From Zerene cesonia (taxonomy: Eukaryota > Arthropoda > Insecta > Lepidoptera > Pieridae): a DNA stretch of 64,000 nucleotides. The position numbers and the translations under genes were made by a program. Each line of letters opens with the position of its first letter. Within the stretch, counting starts at the first letter, position 1. Below the pieces are notes generated by a model. It saw nothing but the letters and a program-made list of their open reading frames with translations, did no database searches and was not told where the DNA came from. Shown piece after piece: positions 1 to 10,843 of this stretch. The stretch is from the NCBI RefSeq assembly GCF_012273895.1, contig NC_052114.1, forward strand, positions 248,001 to 312,000, written 5' to 3'.

Positions 1-784
1 TAATTCCAGACGAACAATCGAAATGTGTTCAATTACTTGATTAGATGGTCTAAGAATATAATCCATAAAGGTATCTACATCTCTTTGTCAATATATATTT
101 TTTTATTTATTAATCTCCAATCCCCTCTCTTATTTCAAGTAAGAGCTAAGTTGTTAGTAAGACTGGTGTAATGATATTAATATTTGTGGGTATTACGAAT
201 TTCATCATTCTGGAATAACCTGCTATTAAAAATATTAATTTCTTATAACTATGCACCAATTCTTTAGTTTCGGTGAAAATAGTTATTTTACTAAAAATTT
301 AGTAACTACACAAATACGTTTTTAATGGTATCCATAAACACGTGCATTGCATTGTTAAGAAAACGTTTATCTGCATAGTGTTTAAAAATCTATGTGACAG
401 TGTGTAACTTCTAACTTCGTTAAGCTACGAGAACATAATCAAAGTAAATAGTTTCCACGCTACATTATGTAAAACAAGTGATCCGAAGACAATAAATTAA
501 TGGTTGATGATCCTTTACACTGTAAGTTGTTTTTATGCACGGGCGTGTGAAACGCTGCGTTTTTTTACCTCTGTATCATAGTCTGTATGAATATATAAAG
601 GGCAATAACCTTTATAAAGGACTGGCGGTTATCCTCCGCTTTGCCCATGGTACATTACATGGTATACATTTCTTATGTAATGTATGTATGTACACATGTA
701 TGACTTTTATTTGTTTTAATTATTCAATATTAAACTCAATTAAAAAATGAAAATTTTATTCATATTTCGCTTGTTTTACCTTTC
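1..784. other. AT-rich DNA, no gene recognised
   Basis: I see no gene or known repeat here. A short open stretch at 535-750 has no recognisable domain. A perfect 10-bp inverted repeat, TACATTACAT at 651-660 and ATGTAATGTA at 675-684, could form a small hairpin with a 14-base loop, but nothing suggests a function. Confidence 0.6.
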
Positions 785-955
785 TCCCGGTTGGCTGGTG
801 GAGATCACTGCACAGTGAGAGGCCGACGATTGTTCTATATTGTTGTAGTGTAATTATTTCTACTACTATTTCTTTATTTGTTGTAGTGTAATTATTACTA
901 CTACTGTTTTCGTTTGTCATATACAATAAAGAGTTAAATGAATAAATAAATAAAT
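785..955 (+). mobile_element. 5'-truncated LINE 3' end
   Basis: The stretch starts with GGTTGGCTGGTGGAGATCAC and ends with an AATAAA signal followed by an (AAAT)n tail at about 939-955. This matches the 3' end of a common lepidopteran non-LTR retrotransposon whose usual text is GGTTGGCTGGAAGAGATCGC. Minus-strand relatives lie at 7094-7200 and 61162-61272. There is no reverse transcriptase, as expected for a 5'-truncated insertion. A unit beginning TTGTTGTAGTGTAATTATT occurs twice in tandem (about 839-902). The LINE clade is not resolved. Confidence 0.6.
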
Positions 956-2090
956 TGTACATATATACCCTCTGCCTATACCATACCTAGCACTCAGTGA
1001 TCAGATATATATGCAAAGATATAATAATTTATGAAATCGGTCCAGTAGTCCTGTGATCAGCGAATTCAAGTAAATTAACTCTTTGGCTATGCATGATATA
1101 TTCACTGCATTGTCCTGATTTACTAAATGTTGTATGATAATATCCATTTGTGTTTGTATATAACAGTATCAAAAACTTAATAAAAAGATAGAATTTGTTA
1201 TTGTTTTTATATTGTTGTTTGTGGGTTACTAATTAAATTCATTACAAGTACTTAGATCGGCTAGTTGTTACCTACACCCGCTTACGCCTTCAATTTTTTC
1301 ATTGTAATTGATAATTTATAATCATTTATCGTTAAAAAATTCAAGGAAAATTGAAATCAGCGTCTGAAGAGACGATACATAGTTGCGGTGAGACGGTAAA
1401 GTTAAGGTTAAACTGTTAACATAATTACAGATACAATTGAAGCCCTGATTGATTTACAAATTAATGTATACATAAAAACTAGTCAACGTTATGTAGTACT
1501 TATTATCTTTATTTATCACTTTTTTCATTGTTTACCTACATATTTTTTATAAGATTCCTAAAGTCAGATATTTTATAAAGCATCTTAAAACCGAAAGTAA
1601 GAAAGTGAGGTATTGCTAGTGTTTTAAAATATTATTTTCTTTAAAATTGTTGACCTTTTTGAAGCATATTTATCAACAATTGATTCCGTTCTTTCTAATT
1701 GATCCTTAAAAAGACTAATTATAACGTTACCATGGTAACAAAAAGATAACCCACCCAGTCATTTTTTACATAATAAGGAAGTTAATAAGGACTTAAATAT
1801 ACCAACGGCCGAGCGTTCCTCCGCTCGCTTATCACAATCGTAAACTCACGATATTATGAAAGAAACGAGTACTTATAATTACGAGGGAAACGCAAACCCT
1901 ATCTCATTGATGCGGAGATAAACTAAACGTTTCATTGATGTTCGACATTATCAATTTCAATAGATACAGCTGCAGATTGAGGCTTTATTTTTGTACATTC
2001 ATGCTGCTATTATGGTCGCTTCTGTAATGTAGACTTCACGCAACGGTTGCTATTTTTGATTAATTGAAGTTCATTTATTTCCACTATTAT
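956..2090. other. AT-rich DNA, no gene recognised
   Basis: No coding or RNA gene is visible. A few bases near 1034-1060 (ATCGGTCCAGTAGT) resemble the interior of lepidopteran Helitron-like repeats, but no borders can be found. Confidence 0.55.
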
Positions 2091-2312
2091 AAGCTGATAT
2101 TAAATACCCGTATATTGTTTTATTATCAAAGAAGTAATTGTTTAGAAATTAAGGACTTTTAAACGGATTTTAAATTCGATTTATTCATGATAACATTAAC
2201 CCGACGTTTCGAACACTACAGCGAGCGTGATCACGGGGAGACTGAGATGTTACATGATAGGTTAATAACTTCTTTGATAATAAAACAATATACGGCTATT
2301 TTATATCAGCTT
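2091..2312. mobile_element. MITE with about 48-bp terminal inverted repeats
   Basis: The left arm begins AAGCTGATATTAAATACCCG and continues through a GTATATTGTTTTATTATCAA segment to about 2138. The right arm, about 2265-2312, is its reverse complement with a few mismatches. The element is only about 220 bp and has no coding capacity, so it is a non-autonomous DNA transposon. Its interior (about 2141-2250) is related to the MITE at 22621-22751; both carry CGGATTTTAAA and GACGTTTCGAACACT. This is either a nested insertion or a longer member of one composite family. Target duplication is ambiguous because the borders are A/T. Confidence 0.7.
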
Positions 2313-2489
2313 TAATACGCGTGCAAAGAAGTTAAATTTGAGAAAAATATTTCAAAAGGTTGTAAATTTTTCTTCGAAATAATATATGCATTCGCATTCG
2401 CTAGATAGTCGTTATCTAAAACGCGTTAAGAAATTTTAGGCTAAGTGGTATCTATAAAAGGTGAATAAAATCCATAGATCTCGAGTCAA

Positions 2490-2502
2490 TGACGTCACGT
2501 GA
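2490..2502. promoter_or_regulatory. Overlapping CRE and E-box motifs
   Basis: TGACGTCA (2490-2497) overlaps TCACGTGA (2495-2502), so a perfect cAMP-response element shares bases with a CACGTG E-box. In insects these are sites for CREB/ATF-type bZIP and bHLH factors. There is no gene nearby to show that the site is used. Confidence 0.25.
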
Positions 2503-3344
2503 TTACTGCTTATCACATTATGTGACACTAATGCTTATAAGCGACGTATCTATACATAAGTAGTAGATAAGTGGCTTTCGTAGTTAACTCTATGTAGCTG
2601 GTGATACTGGCCTGTTCCCACGTTGCGCCAATAATTATAAAAATAACTTTTTATTACAATGTTTTTTACCGCGATAATTATTGAAACCGGTTTCAATTAG
2701 TTTAAAGCGTAAGATCTGAAATATTGATAATGCTGCAGATACATATTTGATAGTTTATTTGGTGTTATTGTTTCTTCCTTGATGATTAAATCAATTTTTT
2801 ATTGTATTTATAATTATACTTAATATAGTATCATAAGAATCTGTGTTTGGTATTTTTTTGTTAAATTATTTCTCTAAATCTTTCTGATTATTTGGATACA
2901 TTTGGATAAAGTTATAGAAATCAGATCGAAGTGATTTGAAAATGACGATTCGACGACTTTCAGCCCGCAGCTTTGTCCGCATACTCAAAGGAAAATAGAC
3001 TGATGGTAACTAAATGGTGATTAAGCCGAGAAAAAATAAAAATAAATCGAACGAAACATGACTGATCGTATCACTTCCCAAGAGCAAGGATTAGTATGGA
3101 TATAAACAATTACCTAATATGGACGTGGGCTAAGTGGCGCCCGTAATCAATAAATAAACAATTAACATTGCATGCATCAACTGAATTTATTTGAATGTTT
3201 GCATGTATTTGCAAAGATTAGTCAAAACAGATATTGCAGATGAACTTGAAGTTTCTTTTTCTTTTTTCCGTTTGTATTTTTAATCTGTGCAATTTTTTTT
3301 TTGTTCATAACGATGAACAACCTGTGTCATAAATGAATCACCAA

Positions 3345-3545
3345 ATGTTAAGCGAAAAGCTCGAAAACGGCTCGACCGATTCAGCTTAGTATTTGTTAAG
3401 GCATGATTGAAAGCCGGTTGGTTTTAAATAATAATTTAATTTATATTTCAAATGTGATATCTGCCAGTCTCGTTAAAATCGGTCTAACCATTCGAGAGAT
3501 AAACCGGAACAAACTGTCAGATAGACAGTAAATTTACATTTTACA
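3345..3545 (+). repeat. Diverged interspersed repeat fragment
   Basis: The phrases AAAACGGCTCGACCGATTCA and AAAATCGGTCTAACCATTCG, then GAGATAAACCGGAACAAAC and a GACAGATAGACAG tract, resemble the interiors of short non-autonomous lepidopteran repeats. Borders are lost and the class is undetermined. Confidence 0.4.
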
Positions 3546-5185
3546 TTACATTTGTACAAAAAATGTTTTTTGGTTCCCTATGTATGACGTGTATACTTCT
3601 ATTTGTATTTAGTTGTTTTATTTAAAATGTTATATTATTTAATTTATTGGTATAGATTAAGGACATAGCTTTTATAAATTAAAGGAACAAAAAACGAAAA
3701 GGAAATATGTAGTTAAAGGAGAATCTACAGACAAAGGTGTAAAAACTATAATAGCACACATAATTAAGACATTATATACGGTTTTAATAAATATATACAA
3801 GATAATTATATTTTAAGTATTAATTATACATTTTGTATCTATTCCTGACACTGGTTATGTAACAATAGCGTATTGTTTGAAAAATGAACAAATTATTTAA
3901 ATAAAAATGGCTTTAATTAATTACGAAATGTAAACTATTTAATTTTAATATTAAACACTCAGTCCAGTGTAATAATTACATCATCTAAATAAAAAAATAC
4001 TTATCCGAACAGAATAAAAACGACGACTAATGAAATGATATCTTAAAACTTCCCTTAATCAGCCGCGCGGGGAAGTATCGGCACATTAGAATCGCAAATA
4101 CCCTCGCAAAAGACTACACTAACAAAAGATCTCATGAATGAACGCGTGGCATGCTAATATCCGAAACAAACAAACAGTTTCAATTAGCACGCGGTAATCC
4201 CAATTTATTTGAATTACAAATCGTACACACACCGTTTTAGCGCGTAGAATAAATAATTTGATATTATGCAAAAGATGATGGCGACCTTGACATCCACCCA
4301 TAAATAAGAATATCTTAACCGCTCATACATATGGACGCTCGCACTCAAATATGGTAAGTGTTTATGAATAAATTTTATTATTTAAAACTCCGTATGTTCA
4401 TTACTAAAACAAATACTAGTAAGGTGTAGTAACACAGGATGTTCTATTCACGAAAATAATTCTATATGTGTCGGAGCAAAAATGCGATCAAATACAAGTT
4501 TTTATGTGAGTTGTTAGATTGGAGCGTTGTATTCAAGGTGAGCGAGGCTGCGCCCACGCGCCTCCCGCCTTGCGTCAACGCGAGACTATCTGGGATATTG
4601 AGACAATACGCAAGTACATGCAGGCTACGTGTACCGGTTACGCAACGCGACACCTAACGTCTCCATTTTATTGTGTGCTATTTTTTATTGATTGCCGATT
4701 TGACAACGTTTCGTTCCACGGTTAAACCTATGTAACAAATTATCTTTAATATTTATAAAATTGCAAATAAAAAGGCATTCTTTATCACATCTTTTTCATA
4801 GTACACAACTAACAGAGCACTAAAGACTTCAACAAGTTCTATTCGAATTTTAAGTTCTGAAATGAAATAAGAAACACGCAGGAACACCCTGTGCGAGCCG
4901 AAGCGAGTGCAACAATAAAAACAAAACAATCGAGTGTTGCCATTAAACAAATTCGTGAATACGTAATGCAGCTCAATGGCCGATATTAATATTTATACGT
5001 CGCAGCGATTTGAATAGATCGCTGATATCGCTCGTTAGCGCTTTGCGTTTTGTCTAGCCGACACGATGTCGTGTGCTGGAAATAGTACTCTTTACGTTGT
5101 TTGATAATGGACGTAATTATATCGGTTAGTAGCTGGTGAAAATATGTATATGGTGGATGCAGAGTGTGCGGGGCTTTCTTATAAA

Positions 5186-5370
5186 TCTATATATATAAAA
5201 TTCTCGTGTCACAGTTTTCGTTGCCATACTCCTCCGAAACGGCTTGACCGATTCCTCTGAAATTTGGTAAGCATATTGGGTAGGTCTGAGAATCGGCCAA
5301 CATCTATTTTTTATCCCGATATTCCTACGGGATACGGACTTACGCGGGTGAAACCGCGGGGCGCAGCTAG
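5186..5370 (+). mobile_element. Non-autonomous Helitron, intact ends
   Basis: The element starts with TC (5186) after A and ends with CTAG (5367-5370) before T, the A|TC...CTRR|T arrangement of Helitron rolling-circle transposons. A dyad TATCCCG / CGGGATA lies inside it, and a second stem CGCGG-gtgaaa-CCGCG ends about ten bases before CTAG, where Helitrons carry a terminal hairpin. At 185 bp it encodes no Rep/helicase and would depend on an autonomous copy elsewhere. The 3' half is shared with 49670-49876. Confidence 0.78.
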
Positions 5371-5955
5371 TAAGATATAAGTATGTTAATGCAAAAAGAT
5401 GTTTGTAAATCTTTGTATAATTGAATTTTGCGTTTCATGTACGTGTATTTTACAACGCAAAACCATTGCTATTGCGATTTTATTTAAAGATTATATCAGA
5501 TTACAATTCAGAAGACAAACTTGCACATAAGTCGACAACTTCGACTGACGATTATTATCTATGCAAGATAAATTCATGTGTATAACACTTACAGTTTAAA
5601 ATATAATATTTTATTCTAATAGTCGTATTTTACAAATAAATAATGCCTATATTGTTATGTAAAATGTCGTGTCGCATGGTGTAAATCTGTCATGGGTGTG
5701 AACAAGGAGATTCTATCTCAATCTGGCGTTTCTTGTAAATATTGCCAGCAATTACCTTATCTGTTTATACTTATATAATCTGTACTTTACTGTAACTTCT
5801 TAAACACGTGCCAGCACTTAGCATTACAGCATTAGTGTTCAGCATAAATTAGGTCTTTTTCGATCCAAATTTGTTATGAGAAGGCCTAAAGGAAATAGGT
5901 TTTGAAGATAATAAATCTGAAGAGATAACCTATAATTTTATCTACAAAAAAGTCA
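5371..5955. other. AT-rich DNA, nothing recognised
   Basis: No open frame of note, repeat or RNA gene is seen between the Helitron and the hAT-type element. Confidence 0.55.
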
Positions 5956-6728
5956 GTCACCACTAGTGTTGCCCAAATTCAGTCTTGGTCTTGCAGTCTT
6001 GGTCTTGTTCTCGCGTTTTTGCAAGACCAAGACCAAGAACAAGACCGCGTATTTTTAGCAAGACCAAGACCAAGACTGACCGTGCAAGACTTGAGCAAGA
6101 ACAAGACATAGCCTGCAAGACTCTTGCGTCTTGCAGCTAGGACTTAGCGCTATTTCACTGAGTAGTTAGGTGTAACAGTTCGGTGTATAGGTAGGTACGC
6201 TTAGGAATTCTATGAGACGCAAAAAACTGTATCAAAGAATATGAAAAACTGGACCTATGCGCATTACGACTAATACCATAAACATAGCGAATAAAAAAAT
6301 ATCTATTAAAATCAAACTGAGTGCATGCATAGTCATGTTTTAACCATCGGCACTTTGATAATGCGGCATCAAAGGTTTTGTACTTACTTCTCAACGACAT
6401 ATAGGTCAGTTGATTTTTCGAATTTCTTATCAAATCTTCAGTTATTTATTAATCTGCTTGATCTTTACTATGGCTATGTTAATTCAAGCTCACAATGTTC
6501 CAATTCTAATACGTTTTTCTAAGATTTAAAGTAAACTTTAATAAATAATAATAGACTAATAGGTAATTGCAAGACTTGCAAGACTCTTGCTGCAAGACCA
6601 AGACCAAGACCAAGACTGGGAGCGCAAGACAAAGACCAAGACCAAGATCAGGTGTATTGGCGCAAGACCAAGACCAAGACTGGCTAAGTCTCGTCTTGTT
6701 CTTGCATTTGGGCAACACTAGTCACCAC
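5956..6728. repeat. 8-bp target-site duplication pair GTCACCAC
   Basis: GTCACCAC occurs at 5956-5963 and again at 6721-6728, directly abutting both ends of the enclosed element. An 8-bp duplication is the hallmark of hAT superfamily insertion. Confidence 0.85.
5964..6720. mobile_element. Non-autonomous hAT element with CAAGAC hexamer arrays
   Basis: Terminal inverted repeats TAGTGTTGCCCAAAT (from 5964) and ATTTGGGCAACACTA (to 6720) are perfect over 15 bp and are flanked by the 8-bp duplication GTCACCAC. This TIR start and duplication length fit hAT transposons. The 757-bp element carries no transposase. Two subterminal blocks (about 5981-6135 and 6569-6707) are built from about 25 exact copies of CAAGAC or its complement GTCTTG, often head to tail. 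hAT transposases commonly bind short subterminal repeats, so the hexamers may be binding sites. The middle, about 6140-6565, is unique AT-rich sequence. Open frames rich in Lys-Thr on the right side are translations of the hexamer and not genes. Confidence 0.85.
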
Positions 6729-7093
6729 TCTGGGGACAAGGTACTACTCCTGATTTTAAAATAATACATGACAATAATTTTCTATCAAACCCAAATAAAT
6801 CACTTCGATTGAAAACTTATGTTAACCTAAAAAGTTATGTTGTTAAAAAACCAAAAAAAAAAAAAAAAAAATTCGTCTTCGGAAGTTCGGTAAAAGTCAT
6901 AGAAATATATTTATCTCATGATAAATACGTGAATATCAATGACCGTGGCACTTCACATCTGGCTCGTATATTTTCTAAATAATTAAACACAATAAATCAT
7001 TTCAGCTTTTTGCTATAAAGATCATGACAAACGATCGAGGATTTAATGTAGATTTGATAGTGATTTTCAAATGGTTTATATATTTTAAATAAT
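6729..7093. other. AT-rich spacer with a 19-base poly-A run
   Basis: A run of 19 A lies at 6853-6871. It could be the tail of an old retroposed sequence, but no body is recognisable upstream. Otherwise nothing is seen. Confidence 0.5.
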
Positions 7094-7200
7094 TATTTAT
7101 TTATTGCACACTTACAAAAATATAAAATAGCAACTTAAAACTAGTACACAAATGGCGGCCTTATAGCTAAAAGCCATCTCTACCAACCTTCGGGTACAGG
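7094..7200 (-). mobile_element. LINE 3' end, minus strand
   Basis: On the minus strand this reads TACCCGAAGGTTGGTAGAGA, then TATAAGGCCGCCATTTGT, then TGTGCAATAAATAAATAAT. That is the terminal part of a lepidopteran LINE ending in AATAAA and a short A-rich tail. The copy is 5'-truncated and non-coding. Confidence 0.6.
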
Positions 7201-7674
7201 ACAAAATATATTACAACGAAAGGAACATAGGCATGGTGTTTTGAAAAATTAAAAAAAAATTAAATGTAAATTGACAATAATTAAGAAAAGTAACAATGAA
7301 GTACAAACTGCATACACAAAGATAGCACTTATATATTCAATTCCTAATAATTTGTAACAGATTTGTCAACATAACCTACCAAATCAACACAAACGTCGTA
7401 TTATTCCAGTGGATGTTATAATAGGAGCATCAGGTTCGATCAAGATGTGGTGACGTCATTGCTTACGGAGAGTCTAGAGCAATATAGAGCGGACTGAATG
7501 TAGGTTTTTTCCATGTTGTTTTGATGTGTGTGTGCGTTTAGGGGCTCTAATGGCTTCCTTGGTTTGAGTAACAAATTATATGATTGAAATTGGATGATCT
7601 GTACGATACAATCATTATAATATTGTAATGAATTGTTATATTTATGTAGAAAATTCATTGTGGGAGTCAAGCAT
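7201..7674. other. AT-rich DNA, nothing recognised
   Basis: No gene is seen. A perfect TGACGTCA occurs at 7451-7458. The minus-strand open stretch at 7440-7703 runs into the SINE and has no domain. Confidence 0.5.
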
Positions 7675-7954
7675 GCTTCGGCACGAATTGGGCCAGCTCG
7701 CACCGGGGAAGTACCACACCCCCACAGAAAACCAGCGTGAAATAATAGCTTGCTATTGTGTTTCGTACGGTGAGAGGGGGAGCCGGAGGCCTATATCCTT
7801 CTCCTAGCCCTTCCCAGTCCATTCCTTTTTTTCCATTCATCAATCCTTTCCTTATCCCTTATCCCTCAAAAGCGGGCAGCGCATTCTCAGAGGTCTGAGC
7901 TTCTGCGAATGTTCATGGGCGGTGGTGATCGTTTACCATCAGGCGAACCACAAA
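7675..7954 (+). mobile_element. SINE-like element, nearly full length
   Basis: This is the best copy of the window's most frequent SINE-like family. It starts near GGGCCAGCTCGCACCGGGGA, continues with CCCACAGAAAACCAGCGTGA, has a pyrimidine-rich middle (CCCTTCCCAGTCCATTCC), then AAGCGGGCAGCGCATTC, and ends GATCGTTTACCATCAGGCGA. Retroposons of this layout are very common in Lepidoptera; their 3' ends resemble those of CR1-type LINEs, which may mobilise them (from memory). Relatives lie at 10772-12200, 19710-19892, 22762-22995, 36971-37048, 43474-43645 and 56975-57152. Confidence 0.7.
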
Positions 7955-10771
7955 AGATATCAAATTTTAAAAGACATCCTACTTAATTAGAACAGGAGTG
8001 AGTTTCGTTCCTATACCTAAGTCTAGATTTATCCCTAGTTAAGACGATTTTCGTGTTTGATTTGTAAATTTCATACATTATTTGATATAAATCTCAAAAC
8101 ATGAGCCAGTACTCATCGTCGAATTGTTTCCAAATGCGGCATTGTCCTGTGACACTATAGCTGAATGCTTTACACTTAATACCCGTATAAAACGACATGA
8201 ATGGACGCTCAGCGTCAAAAATCGAATGGCAGCAGACGTTGGGACAAAGCGAACGTGGCCCACAAAAGCTGGGCCGATATTAGCCCGCGACTACGCATCC
8301 TTTCTTTGTATTGTTTTTATAACTGTTGCCGCGGTCCTAGTGCGTAGAATATTAATATGCTAGTGATGTATATTTTCCGGTCGCCATTGCAACCGTTGTG
8401 CAGCCGCGTCAGGGTTTCATATAATATTTCTTGGTGCATTCTTGGTATATACTTTATTGTATATGTTATGACGTATATGGTCTATATTCATGAGCTTAGT
8501 GGCTGGTGGATACTCGGGATCTAATTTATTGAGATATTACTTGATGCATCTAATTTAATACATCTTTGTTATGTATATCATAAACATTTATTGTGAAATG
8601 TATTTTACAATAGCATCTCTTCTGACTATAGCAATCGCCATATTAGAATCAGGTCATAGCCCACGTTTCATTTTTCTATTACATACAGAGGCTGTTTACT
8701 TTAAACTATATCGATTCCATATTCACTGGCACCCACGCATTCTTACATCACGGAATTCGCCCGTTTGCATTCTTCTAATATCTTCATATAAAATTTTTAA
8801 AATCCTGGCGTAAGCCAGAGATATTTCTTTAAACCTGATAAATAGAACGGTAAACGCATAGTTATAATATTATAAATATCTGCTGCTGTGACCGCCACCT
8901 AAAGGTTACATAACATATAATTGAAGCTATAAATCTTGCAATGAACACTAATGATAACTGTTTAGCAGCGAATTTCTTAATTTAGATGTCAGGCAAGGTT
9001 ACGGCTCTGCAATACAAATGTGTAGAAACATCCTTTTGTAACTAACCCTGAATGTGCTTTCAACGCGAGCGATTTATACACGGCGATAGTTGAAATCTAA
9101 TTTTATTGGATTTTTTTTTTGTGAATATATCACAACGAACCAGCTGCTTATACAGTAGTTAGGTTAGGTTAGTCTCATAAATAACGGCCTGAATGATATC
9201 TGTCACTTAATCAAACAGTAAAACAAGGCAAATGATATGGGACGATACCATCTAATCTCTTGCCTACTAATTCTGTATATAATTTAGTATTTCCTATTCT
9301 CATAGGTATAATGACATCGATGTGCATTTAATTGGCTTATTCACAAAAAATAATTACAAATAGTTTCAAAATCGCTACGTTCGTATCCCAAGATATACTT
9401 ATACATGCAACAACGAAACGTACGAATTACAATGGATATCTAACTCTAAATTCGCTGCTTAAGGTTTAAATTCATGTAATGATAGCTAAGATGCGATTTA
9501 ACACGATACGGTAAGAAAGCGACAATGCTGCGTATCGGCGCTACATCGCGGGTATTGTTAACAAGATTAGAGGTGATTGACGTAAACCTGTATTTTTGGA
9601 ATATTATATAATAGAGTTCTATTTAAAACTTTAATCTACGATGGACCCTCAATGTCTGGAGTCATTGAGTAGTTATTTGTAATTTTATCAGCGCAGCGTT
9701 TAATAATAAACAGTGTTCTGTTTGCAAAATATAATCATTATCTTAGGAGCTTGGACAATTTAAAATTGTACCGTCGTTATGTAAATACCTTCAAATATTT
9801 CAATGATAAGGTGTTTATAAGTGGCTAATTACGTCGGAAGCAGTCACCTGTCACTATCCACCGCCGGAGGTCACGCGAAGGTCAAATGAGCCCCAAAATC
9901 TAGATAAGGATGTACGTGCTCCCGCCGTGGGATCTATCAGCCTCGAAAGCATTGTGCTCTGGTGTGAGTTGCCTGCTTAGTATGTTACAGTGTTGGTGAT
10001 AGACGCGTGAATGTGCTTGTAAGGGAACAGGCGGCAAATCATAAATCCAACCTTAATATTAAGTTGTAACGGACTCAATGATGTTATACAATAGGTGTTA
10101 GCCAGCGAATGCTTAAAGTGTTGATTTGAATTATATCATCATAGGAAGACGGAAGAAATTTAATTGTTATTAATTCAGGATAGACTAATCTATTTACAAT
10201 GCTTTATAGTTTCTAAATTTGATTCTGGGACATCTTTCCATCTTTTCTAAACGAACTCTGTTTTAACTGACGGGTCTAAATGCCAAAGGGGGATAAGAGA
10301 TGCGTTAAAGGATTCCCGTCTACAGTATATCGATTTATAATAAGCACCTGAAATTTTAGTTATCATAAAGAATTCCAACAATAATAATAAGAGATATGGA
10401 CGTCACTTGGCCATACGCGAGGTCATTGCTACGAGCACGTGGGAAAGTCAAAACAATACTCGTATCTTACTCACGATGTAAGATAACATTTCGGTAATTA
10501 TTTAACTGACGCTTCCTTTAGTTTACTTCCTAGGATTTTGTAAATTTAATTAAGAAAGGGCGTCTAAATACTAAAAAGCAACGCGATTTTTTCTTAATAA
10601 TATACGTATTTTGTTCATAATGATTTAAATAGATTTCCATATCCTGTTCGATTAGTTTTGCTTACTTTATGTATTAAATAATAATAAACACATGTTTAAT
10701 CCGTTGTATGAATTAAAATGTTGGAGCTTTTAAAATACTAATGTAATAATTAAAAAAATAATTAAATTTTG
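7955..10771. other. AT-rich DNA, no gene recognised
   Basis: No repeat family or gene is recognised. Short open stretches at 8124-8363 and 8571-8813 lack any domain. TTAGGTTAGGTTAG at 9159-9172 is under three units of the insect telomere repeat and is probably chance. Confidence 0.5.
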
Positions 10772-10843
10772 ATTTTTTTTTTCTTTAATATCGAGCTACT
10801 GGTAGCTCGCCTGGTGGTAAGCGATCACCACCGTCTTTGAATA

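Larger units (their letters stand above)
2313..5185. other. AT-rich DNA with a diverged repeat and a GC-richer patch
   Basis: No gene is recognised. A diverged repeat at about 3345-3545 and a CRE/E-box composite at 2490-2502 are listed separately. A GC-richer patch at about 4535-4650 is open in more than one frame on both strands but has no recognisable protein motif. A dyad ACACGA-TG-TCGTGT lies at 5061-5074. Confidence 0.5.

Noticed and set aside
2604..2625. Possible mir-193 (shares about nine bases, TACTGGCCT, with the mature form I remember)
   Set aside because: The remaining bases do not match and I see no precursor hairpin in the flanks.
4466..4725. Overlapping frames on both strands in a GC-richer patch
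   Set aside because: Open in several frames at once, which reflects few AT-rich stop codons rather than coding; no domain seen.
6506..6764. Lys-Thr-rich and Leu-rich small proteins on both strands
   Set aside because: They are translations of the CAAGAC hexamer array in the hAT-type element.
9159..9172. TTAGGTTAGGTTAG as interstitial telomere repeat
   Set aside because: Fewer than three units; expected by chance in a window of this size.
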